From contig USDT01000041.1 of NCBI GenBank assembly GCA_900553465.1, positions 1 through 22,602 of the forward strand: DNA of 22,602 bases. Direction: 5' to 3'. The DNA comes from an uncultured Prevotella sp. GTDB taxonomy: Bacteria; Bacteroidota; Bacteroidia; Bacteroidales; Bacteroidaceae. The notes under the pieces are model-generated. The model worked only from the letters and a program-made list of their open reading frames with translations. It was not told the origin of the DNA and did no database searches. The translations under genes and the position numbers were made by a program. Numbering within the stretch: the stretch's first letter is position 1; every line of letters starts with the position of its first letter. Below, in pieces: positions 16,432-22,602 of this stretch.

Positions 16432-18120
16432 TCAGTCCTTGGGCAGTCCTATCGCTTTGACATAATCCTCGAACTCGTCGCGGCTTATGGCCGCTCCGTT
16501 CTTTATCTTGGCGCGATAGTTATATATAGTATTGACCGAGAAATGCAGGAACTCGGCAATCTTGGAGCTGTCGTCGATACCAAGACGTATGAGAGCAAAG
16601 ATACGTATGCCGGTGGTGAGCTTTGCCTGATCGGTCAAAACAATGCGACATTCAGGACGCAACAGCATGTTGAACTCATCGACAAATGTAGGGAAAAGAC
16701 GTATGAACGTGGAGTCGAATATCTCGAAAAGCTCGGCGCGCTCGCGGTCGCGGAAGTTATGATTCTTCACAACGCTGTAAAGATCGGCGTAACGCTTTGC
16801 CTTTATCATGACAAACATGTCGCGGCGCATGGCATCCATGCGGTCGATGTAAGACGAACACTGACGGAGGAACAGGCCGATATATTTCTCTTTCACACGG
16901 TTGCTCTCGTCGAGACTTGCCACAGCCTCGTTGAGATGGTCGCCGGTAGCCACAAGACGGCGGTTGAGAGTGTCGAGATTCTTGAGCGTCTGCTTCATCT
17001 CTGCGTTGAGCGCAGTGAGCTGTTCGTTCTTACGGCTCAGCTCAGTCTGTGTCCGGGTGAGCCTGCGGCGCTGGCGTGTGAGATAGAAAAGGAATGCAAG
17101 CACTATGAGAAGGAACACCACAGACACGGCAATGACGGTCTTGAGATAAGTATTCTCGCGCTTGCCACGCATCTGATACATTTTGTCCACCACCTGCATG
17201 ACGGGCGTTATCTGCTGATAGCGGAGACGTGTGCCGAACCGGGCGGCACAGTCGGAAGCGAAGTTTATGTAGCGGTAAGAACGCTTGATGTCGCCCATTG
17301 TGTACATGGCATTGGCCAGTTCCCACAACGCTCCCTGGTCCATCACGGCGTTGCGCACATCGTTGAGCGCCGACATGGCGAGCCAGTAGGTCCACTGCTC
17401 TGTGTCGCCGAGCATCTTGTAGTCGAGAAAACGATAGAAAGCCACGATGGCCATTCTGTGAGAATCTTTGGCCGCCAGCTTCATGCGACGGTCGTTATAA
17501 CGCAAAGCCTTGGCGTAGTCGCCTTCGCCATAGGCCCTTGTCTCGAGTAGTTGCAGACGTATATCGCTGTCGGCTGGAGCAATGGCAATGAGCGAATCGG
17601 CATAAAGACGCGACATGGCTGAATATTTCTTTCTGAGATTATCCACCTTGCTGTAGTATGCAAGCTCGCCATACAGATGGTTGCACGACTTGTAGTAATC
17701 CACAAGTCCGGCAGCATCGAGTTCCGCTTTGCTTACTGTAGCCAGTATGTCGGCGGCCTCGGTGTACATGCCCGTAGAGGAACACTGGTAAGCCTTGAGC
17801 ACACGGCAGCGGTTCTCTCCCGCACGCTCTCCGTTTCTGCGGGCTATGGCCTCGGCACGATCGAGCCAGAGAAGAGCCGAATCGCTCATATAGGCCCGGT
17901 ATTCGTTGAAGAGTTCGAGAGCTATGGAATAGCGTGCCGCAGCGCCTGCTGTGGCGTACATGTTGCGGGCATGACGTATGTAGTTCTCACGTTTGGACAC
18001 ATATCTGTCCGAATTGGCAATAGCATCATCAAGGCAGCTGTAAAGCGAATCGGCGCGGGAGGATGCCGCAGCATGTCCGAACGGAGCCGACAACAACAGC
18101 AATAAGATAAGGATTCTCAT
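16432..18120 (-). CDS. membrane-tethered TPR / coiled-coil / HTH regulator (DUF6377-like)
   Basis: The 562-residue protein has a signal peptide (~1-18). A helical TPR-like domain (~25-310) is presumably periplasmic. One membrane helix (~327-347) is followed by a basic stop-transfer stretch (RQRRR). A coiled coil (~350-412) leads to a cytoplasmic helical domain (~413-495). The C-terminal helix-turn-helix is at ~505-542 (IRLGIDDSSKIAEFLHFSVNTIYNYRAKIKN), similar to the LuxR/GerE recognition helix layout. This architecture is known in Bacteroidetes as the DUF6377 family; its signal and targets are little studied. There is no kinase, receiver or AraC domain, so it differs from the other TPR regulator at 7123-8610. 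It has its own near-consensus promoter and terminator. The GH3 genes upstream on the same strand are possible targets, by position only. Confidence 0.88.
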   Translation of the reverse strand: MRILILLLLLSAPFGHAAASSRADSLYSCLDDAIANSDRYVSKRENYIRHARNMYATAGAAARYSIALELFNEYRAYMSDSALLWLDRAEAIARRNGERAGENRCRVLKAYQCSSTGMYTEAADILATVSKAELDAAGLVDYYKSCNHLYGELAYYSKVDNLRKKYSAMSRLYADSLIAIAPADSDIRLQLLETRAYGEGDYAKALRYNDRRMKLAAKDSHRMAIVAFYRFLDYKMLGDTEQWTYWLAMSALNDVRNAVMDQGALWELANAMYTMGDIKRSYRYINFASDCAARFGTRLRYQQITPVMQVVDKMYQMRGKRENTYLKTVIAVSVVFLLIVLAFLFYLTRQRRRLTRTQTELSRKNEQLTALNAEMKQTLKNLDTLNRRLVATGDHLNEAVASLDESNRVKEKYIGLFLRQCSSYIDRMDAMRRDMFVMIKAKRYADLYSVVKNHNFRDRERAELFEIFDSTFIRLFPTFVDEFNMLLRPECRIVLTDQAKLTTGIRIFALIRLGIDDSSKIAEFLHFSVNTIYNYRAKIKNGAAISRDEFEDYVKAIGLPKD

Positions 18121-18169
18121 ATCATTATCAAGTCACAAATGGAACAAAAGGCTTTAAATCACAATATTG

Positions 18170-18200
18170 CAAAGATAAAACAATATCATGAAATGACAAA
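18170..18200 (-). promoter_or_regulatory. near-consensus Bacteroidetes promoter of the DUF6377-type gene
   Basis: On the minus strand TTTG (18200-18197), 19 bases, then TATCTTTG (18177-18170) match both the -33 and -7 boxes. The leader would be about 45 bases. Confidence 0.8.
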
Positions 18201-18600
18201 AGCCGGACACGTGGTTTTTTCGACTCCGTGGAAATTCTGTGGAGATTGTTTTATTAATGAAGCATCACCGTATGAAGAAAAACCTACGGACAGTGCGTAA
18301 CGTCATGAACAACAGCGGCACATCCATACAGGCAACAATAAATGCACGTTGGCACAACCGATGAATCCTCACAGAAAGACGCCGTGTCTCGGATGTCTCC
18401 CCGCCCGCAATATCGGCGTTTTTAAAGAAAACCCGGACGACATACTTACAGTTTTTCTTGACTTTTTTTTGACAAAATAAAATCGCGAAAGAGGTGTAAA
18501 GAAATGTTAAATACAGCATCTGAAAGACCCGTTCCGGCTTTATTGCCTTACGACATACTTTGTTTCATAATCCCCTATAATCCATATTGCATTCCGATAA
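18201..18600. other. gene-free stretch upstream of the palindrome cluster
   Basis: No supported gene. A minus-strand frame at 18265-18519 (84 codons) has no recognisable domain, runs over an A/T-rich homopolymer region and has no promoter; I treat it as chance. The DNA is more AT-rich than the genes. Confidence 0.5.
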
Positions 18601-18702
18601 TGCCCATATCAGCCTCTGGTTTCGCCCGTATCAGGGTGTGATATCGTTTGTTTCAGGGCCTGATATGGGCAATATCACGTGCCGAAATGGTGCATTTCGC
18701 AC
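18601..18702. repeat. cluster of inverted repeats built on a TATCAG word
   Basis: A perfect 12-bp inverted repeat, TGCCCATATCAG (18601-18612) and CTGATATGGGCA (18660-18671), encloses further pairable words: CCCGTATCAGGG (18625-18636), with CCTGATA (18659-18665) as a competing partner. GTGATAT (18638-18644) pairs with ATATCAC (18672-18678). Next to it, GTGCCGAAAT (18679-18688) pairs with ATTTCGCAC (18694-18702) with one bulge. Another related word, AGCCTCTGATAT, occurs near 18729. The arrangement could fold into alternative RNA or DNA structures. It lies 70 bases from the intergenic repeat copy 2 and may belong to the same element. Confidence 0.7.
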
Positions 18703-18773
18703 GGCCGGAAAATCTGTTCTTAACACAAGCCTCTGATATTCAACATATTGCACAAGACTAAAATTTCTCGCGT

Positions 18774-18970
18774 ATTTGCGTCCGAAGGAGAGTCCGCGCG
18801 CAAATTCTCTCTTATTTTTGGGGGTAGAACCGAAAACTCGGGCGTGAAAACCGCAGGCTACTGAAAATCTGTAACTACGCCATTTGACTTCTCTTCCGAC
18901 TGAAGATAACAACGCCTATACGGGATTGACACCTCGTTCTTGATTACAGCCAATGTCTGCCGGGCTTCCC
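18774..18970. repeat. dispersed intergenic repeat, copy 2
   Basis: This is the same sequence as at the left edge of the window, about 90% identical over the first 110 bases and weaker beyond. It begins with an inverted repeat ATTTGCG (18774-18780) / CGCAAAT (18799-18805). It ends a few bases before the terminator of the GH3 gene. A minus-strand frame (18912 to 18631) covers it but is interrupted by a stop in copy 1, so I do not call it a gene. Confidence 0.75.
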
Positions 18971-18988
18971 GACCGGGCCGTCATCACA

Positions 18989-19037
18989 TAAAAAATCTTC
19001 CGCCTTATGAAAGACATTGCTGACATAAGACGGAAGA
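18989..19037 (-). terminator. intrinsic terminator of the GH3 operon
   Basis: A 14-bp stem (18996-19009 with 19024-19037, one T-G wobble as read on the minus strand) has a 14-base loop. On the minus strand it is followed by TTTTTTA (18995-18989). It lies about 40 bases past the stop at 19078. Confidence 0.9.
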
Positions 19038-19077
19038 CGGTATTGTATATATAAGTCTCAGGAAACACTCTCCGACA

Positions 19078-21339
19078 TCACTCTGCCGTGATGCTTACGC
19101 TCTGGAGCGAACGGCTGTCGTGGCCGAGCATTATATCGAACTTGCCAGGTTCGAATACCTGACGACCCTCGGCGTTGTAATATGAAAGTTCTTTCTCCGT
19201 AATGTCGAAAACAACTTCCTTGCTCTCGCCTGCCTTGAGCATCACACGGCTGAAGCCTTTGAGCTCCTTGACAGGACGTACTACAGAAGCTACAGGATCG
19301 CGCATGTAGAGCTGCACCACTTCATAAGCGTCGCGCGAACCGGTGTTGGTCACTGTTACAGAGGCCTTGAAGTTGCGGCCGGAACCTGTGACAACGGGTT
19401 TGCCATAGCTGAAGGTTGTATAAGTAAGACCGTAACCGAACGGATAGAGCGGATCGTTGACGTTGTCGAGCCAGTTGGTGGCGTACTTGTGGAAATCCTT
19501 TGTGCCTTCCGGGACAGGACGGCCTGTGTTCATATGGTTGTAGTACATGGGCAGCTGACCTGTGGCACGCGGGAAAGTCATGCTTAGACGTCCGCTCGGG
19601 GCTACATCGCCGAACAGTACATCGCATACGGCGTCGGCTGTCTCGCTGCCTCCGAACCACACGTTGAGAATGGCATCTACATTGTCCTGCTCCCATGTGA
19701 GCACTGTAGGACGTCCGGAGAAGTTGAGCATCACAACGGGTTTACCGAGTTTCACAAGCTCGGCAAGCAGTTCGCGCTGCACGTCGGGCAACCGGAGGTC
19801 GGAACGGCTGGCACACTCTCCGGACATGTCGGCGCTCTCGCCCATGGCGCAGACAATGACGTCGGCACGGGCAGCCACGGCAAGCGCCTCGGCCTTGAGG
19901 GCTGCATCGTCGCCACGCTCAATGGTCTTGCCGAACTCGGCGGCACGCTGGCGCAAAGAGTCGGCCATGAGATTGCAGCCCTGAGCATAGAGAAGTTCGG
20001 CCTTTCCTTTGAGCGCGCGCTCAAAACCTTCCTTGAGTGTGGAGTATTTGTCGGGCGTATAAGCCACGCACCATGTGCCGGCCATGTTGGCACGGGTGTT
20101 TGCCAACGGGCCGATAAGGGCTATCTTGCCCTCACGTTTCAGCGGCAGCAGGTTGTCCTGATTCTTCAGCAGCACAAAGGTCTCGGCAGCTATGCGGCGT
20201 GCGGCGGCGCGGTTGTCGGCAGTGAATATGTCGCGTTTGCGGCGCTTGGTGTCGCAATATTTGTATGGATCGGCAAAAAGTCCGAGCTTGTATTTTGCCT
20301 CGAGCACCCTGCGGCAGGCAGTGTTGATGGCTTCCTCGCTCACGGTGCCATCCTTGACAGACTGTTCCAGTGTGCCGATGAATCCCATGGAGCACATGTC
20401 CATGTCGGTGCCTGCATTGAGCGCAAGGGCAGAGGCCCGCTTGAGGTCGCCGCCCACACCGTGGGTGATCATCTCGCCTATCGAACCGTAGTCGGTGGCT
20501 ACGAAGCCGTCGAACTTCCACAGGTTGCGCAACACATCGTCGAGCAGCCACTTGTTGGCTGTGGCCGGGATGCCGTCAACAACGTTGAACGACGACATGA
20601 TGCTGCCCGCACCGGCCTCAACAGCAGCTTTGTATGGCGGAAAATACTGGTTGAACATACGCAGACGGCTCATATCGACGGTGTTGTAATCAAGACCCGA
20701 CTCAACGGCACCGTAAAGGGCAAAATGTTTCAGACAGGCCATCACGTTGGCGTTGCTGCTGTAATCACCCTGATAACCGCGTATCATGGCTTTTGCTATC
20801 TGCGATCCGAGATAAGGATCTTCGCCGTTGCCTTCGGATACACGGCCCCAGCGGGCGTCAACGCAGATGTCGACCATCGGGCTGAAAACCCAGTTGATGC
20901 CGTCGGCTGAAGCCTCCTTGGCTGCTATACGGGCAGCCTCTTCTATGGCTGACATGTCCCAACTGCACGACAGTGCGAACGGTATGGGGAAAATGGTCTC
21001 GTAGCCATGGATCACATCCATGCCGACAAGAAGCGGTATGCCAAGGCGGCTCTGCTCAACAGCCACCTTCTGCAGGGCCTTGATTTTGTCTACTCCCTTC
21101 AGATTGAACACACCGCCCATGCCTCCGGACTTGATGAGTCCGGCCACCTGAGTGTCCTGTGCCTGTCCTGTTGTGATGTCGCCGGCCACCTGAAGATTGA
21201 GCTGGCCGATCTTCTCCTGAAGTGTCATACGCGACATAAGATCGCTGACGAACTTGTCCATATCGGCATCCTGTGCTGTCGCTGTCAGCGCAAACACACA
21301 TGACACCATGGCTGTCAATGTTTTCTTTACTGATATCAT
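19078..21339 (-). CDS. secreted GH3 beta-glucosidase-type enzyme (BglX-like)
   Basis: The protein is 753 residues from the ATG at 21339 (MISVKKTLTAMVS...). An ATG eight codons upstream (21363) is possible, but the chosen start gives a normal signal peptide ending in ATAQ. The GH3 N-terminal barrel has LLVGMDVIHG, RWGRVSEGNGEDPYLG and KHFALYGAVESG. The nucleophile Asp is about residue 283 in FVATDYGSIGEM. The C-terminal GH3 domain has ETFVLLKNQDNLLPLKR and NFSGRPTVL. It ends with the Fn3-like domain (TNTGSRDAYEVVQLYMRD...LKGFSRVMLKAGESKEVVF). The length fits complete BglX-type enzymes that remove glucose or related sugars from beta-linked oligosaccharides in the periplasm. It follows a second GH3 gene by 76 bases with no promoter seen between them, so they are probably co-transcribed. 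The exact linkage preference is not readable. Confidence 0.93.
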   Translation of the reverse strand: MISVKKTLTAMVSCVFALTATAQDADMDKFVSDLMSRMTLQEKIGQLNLQVAGDITTGQAQDTQVAGLIKSGGMGGVFNLKGVDKIKALQKVAVEQSRLGIPLLVGMDVIHGYETIFPIPFALSCSWDMSAIEEAARIAAKEASADGINWVFSPMVDICVDARWGRVSEGNGEDPYLGSQIAKAMIRGYQGDYSSNANVMACLKHFALYGAVESGLDYNTVDMSRLRMFNQYFPPYKAAVEAGAGSIMSSFNVVDGIPATANKWLLDDVLRNLWKFDGFVATDYGSIGEMITHGVGGDLKRASALALNAGTDMDMCSMGFIGTLEQSVKDGTVSEEAINTACRRVLEAKYKLGLFADPYKYCDTKRRKRDIFTADNRAAARRIAAETFVLLKNQDNLLPLKREGKIALIGPLANTRANMAGTWCVAYTPDKYSTLKEGFERALKGKAELLYAQGCNLMADSLRQRAAEFGKTIERGDDAALKAEALAVAARADVIVCAMGESADMSGECASRSDLRLPDVQRELLAELVKLGKPVVMLNFSGRPTVLTWEQDNVDAILNVWFGGSETADAVCDVLFGDVAPSGRLSMTFPRATGQLPMYYNHMNTGRPVPEGTKDFHKYATNWLDNVNDPLYPFGYGLTYTTFSYGKPVVTGSGRNFKASVTVTNTGSRDAYEVVQLYMRDPVASVVRPVKELKGFSRVMLKAGESKEVVFDITEKELSYYNAEGRQVFEPGKFDIMLGHDSRSLQSVSITAE

Positions 21340-21415
21340 CGTTATAATATTTTTAATAAACAAAAGGAAGACAGCGGACAGTCAACCGCCGTTGTCTGTC
21401 TCTGTCTTCAGAATA
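21340..21415 (-). other. spacer between the two GH3 genes
   Basis: 76 bases. An imperfect hairpin (GACAACGG/CCGCTGTC on the minus strand, one mismatch) lies near 21370-21397. No -7 consensus was seen. It may be a weak terminator or an mRNA-stability element that lowers expression of the downstream gene. Confidence 0.35.
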
Positions 21416-22602
21416 TTACATTAAAACAAATCTCACTTTCTGTTTCAGATTATCGGAAGAGTTACCTATCAAAGCTTCGAAGTCGCCGGATTCAGCAGTC
21501 CATTTATGGGCCTTGTCGTCGAAGAAACTCAGTGCATCTGTGCCGATGGTGAGCTTCACTTCCTTTGTCTCGCCGGGCTTCAGACTCACTTTACTGAAAG
21601 CCTTGAGTTCCTTGTAAGGACGGACGAGAGACGATTTGCAGTCGCGCACATAAAGCTGTATCACTTCAGAACCGGCTCTTGTGCCTGTATTCTCCACGCT
21701 TACGGTGAATGTTATGCTGTCGCCCTGTGCAAGTTTTGTTTTGTCAGCTGTAGCCTTGCCTATCTTGAAGGTGGTGTAGCTTAGGCCGTGACCAAAGGCA
21801 AACACCGGTTTGATTTTTTCCTTGTCTGCCCAACGGTAGCCTACGAATATACCTTCCTTATATTCCTCGTCGATGATTTTCTTGTCGTCGCGCCATGTGC
21901 CGGGATAGCTGTTCAGCTTGTGTGCGGCAACATCGTCAAGCTTCTGCCACCATGTGTAAGGCAGTTTGCCCGAAGGATTGGCACGGCCTGTGAGTACATC
22001 GGCCAGAGCCTCACCGGCAGTGGAACCGAGGAACCATCCCTGTACGATGGACTTGACCTTGTTGCGCCAAGGCATGGCCACCGGATTGCCGGAGATGTTT
22101 ACGAACACAATGTTCTTGTTGACAGCGGCCAGAGCCTCAACCACACGGTCCTGACCATATGGCAGCCCGTATTCCTTGCGGTCGTGACCTTCGGCATCCT
22201 GATAATCGCTTTTGTTGAGACCTCCGAAGAATACCACGCAGTCGGCATTCTTTGCCTTGTCCACCGCCTCGGCAATGAGTTCATCGGCAGAGCGTGGCTC
22301 ATAAAGTTTCTGCTTGGCAACGACTCCATTGTACTCGCCGATGGTGTCACCAACGTAACCGCGGGCATAATCAACCTTGATCATATTGCCAAGATAGTTG
22401 CGCATACCCTCTATCGGGAGAGTCTCACGCTGTACTTTCAGCGAAGAACTACCGCCGCCTACGGTCATCATCTTGATGGCATTCTCACCCACAACAAGCA
22501 CGCGGAGTGTCTTCGTAGTATCGAGCGGCAGCAGATTGCCGTCGTTCTTGAGGAGCACAATGCCTTCATCCGCTATACGACGGGCTGTGGCATAATGGGC
22601 TT
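21416..22602 (-). CDS. GH3 glycoside hydrolase, 5' part outside the window
   Basis: The frame is open through the right edge; about 395 C-terminal residues are visible. The visible part starts with ARRIADEGIVLLKNDGNLLPLD, the usual opening of the GH3 C-terminal domain. It then runs through VVFFGGLNKSDYQDAEGHDR and FVNISGNPVAMPW to the Fn3-like domain (VENTGTRAGSEVIQLYVRD...LKAFSKVSLKPGETKEVKL). The catalytic barrel with the nucleophile is off-window, so activity cannot be judged. It is not a recent copy of the neighbouring GH3: the layout is shared but the sequence differs widely, which suggests different substrates. It is upstream in the same transcription unit as the complete GH3 gene. Confidence 0.9.
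   Translation of the reverse strand, partial: AHYATARRIADEGIVLLKNDGNLLPLDTTKTLRVLVVGENAIKMMTVGGGSSSLKVQRETLPIEGMRNYLGNMIKVDYARGYVGDTIGEYNGVVAKQKLYEPRSADELIAEAVDKAKNADCVVFFGGLNKSDYQDAEGHDRKEYGLPYGQDRVVEALAAVNKNIVFVNISGNPVAMPWRNKVKSIVQGWFLGSTAGEALADVLTGRANPSGKLPYTWWQKLDDVAAHKLNSYPGTWRDDKKIIDEEYKEGIFVGYRWADKEKIKPVFAFGHGLSYTTFKIGKATADKTKLAQGDSITFTVSVENTGTRAGSEVIQLYVRDCKSSLVRPYKELKAFSKVSLKPGETKEVKLTIGTDALSFFDDKAHKWTAESGDFEALIGNSSDNLKQKVRFVLM

Noticed and set aside
16402..17550. Plus-strand open frame (382 codons) opposite the DUF6377-like gene
   Set aside because: It is a shadow of the minus-strand gene, which has a consensus promoter and clear domain layout.
18631..18912. Minus-strand frame (93 codons) across repeat copy 2
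   Set aside because: The matching frame in copy 1 has an in-frame TGA. It covers palindromes and has no promoter. More likely a chance frame in a repeated non-coding element.
21340..21363. Alternative upstream start of the complete GH3 gene
   Set aside because: It only adds eight residues before the signal peptide; possible, but the ATG at 21339 gives the more usual signal peptide.
1..22602. CRISPR arrays, tRNA or rRNA genes, transposases, riboswitches
   Set aside because: I looked for regular direct repeats, cloverleaf-type ends, transposase motifs and known leader patterns and saw none. Short RNAs could still be missed without a covariance-model search.

Overview
The window looks like a Bacteroidales chromosome, probably Prevotellaceae or a close relative. 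The reasons are: at least seven good matches to the Bacteroidetes sigma-ABfr -7 box (TAnnTTTG), some with a TTTG-like -33 box about 19-21 bases upstream; weak Shine-Dalgarno signals; secreted proteins with type IX secretion (T9SS)-like C-terminal tails; a streptopain-type C10 protease; and two membrane-tethered TPR/helix-turn-helix regulators of a kind typical of this phylum. No rRNA, tRNA, transposase, phage gene or CRISPR array was seen, so this reads as ordinary chromosome with an exported hydrolase theme.

Region 1 (1-8610, minus strand). Reading in the direction of transcription: a TPR-TM-AraC regulator (8610 to 7123), an intrinsic terminator that overlaps its stop codon, a Bacteroidetes promoter, then a two-gene operon. 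The operon encodes a secreted C10 cysteine protease (7011-4633) and, 32 bases on, a 1378-residue protein of alternating Fn3 and cleaved-adhesin/choice-of-anchor-J domains (4600-464). It ends at a strong terminator (391-425). Both products carry T9SS-like tails. Bases 1-190 are one copy of an intergenic repeat.

Region 2 (8754-12085) is a divergent pair. A secreted (alpha/alpha)6-barrel glycosidase resembling glycogen-debranching enzymes is on the minus strand, and an M16 zinc peptidase is on the plus strand. They share a 139-base promoter region, and each has its own terminator.

Region 3 (12086-16333, plus strand). After a gene-free stretch of about 650 bases comes a palindrome lying over a promoter. 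It is followed by a PfkB sugar kinase and, 21 bases later, an FprA-type flavodiiron protein. After a structured 135-base gap comes a glutamate-transporter-fold symporter whose usual substrate-binding residues are changed. The stretch ends in a 16-bp hairpin that appears to serve both converging transcripts.

Region 4 (16432-22602, minus strand). A second TPR-TM-coiled-coil-HTH regulator (DUF6377-like) has a near-consensus promoter. It is followed by about 790 gene-free bases holding a cluster of palindromes and the second copy of the intergenic repeat. Beyond are two tandem GH3 beta-glucosidase-type genes; the upstream one is cut by the window edge.

Together the genes suggest a saccharolytic and proteolytic anaerobe that exports peptidases and glycosidases. 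It phosphorylates imported sugar, detoxifies O2 or NO with a flavodiiron protein, and controls some of this with inner-membrane TPR-HTH regulators. The links between regulators and targets are inferred from position only. I did not find a clear new multi-gene system. The best leads are the dispersed intergenic repeat with its neighbouring palindromes, the split protease/adhesin operon, and the atypical symporter.
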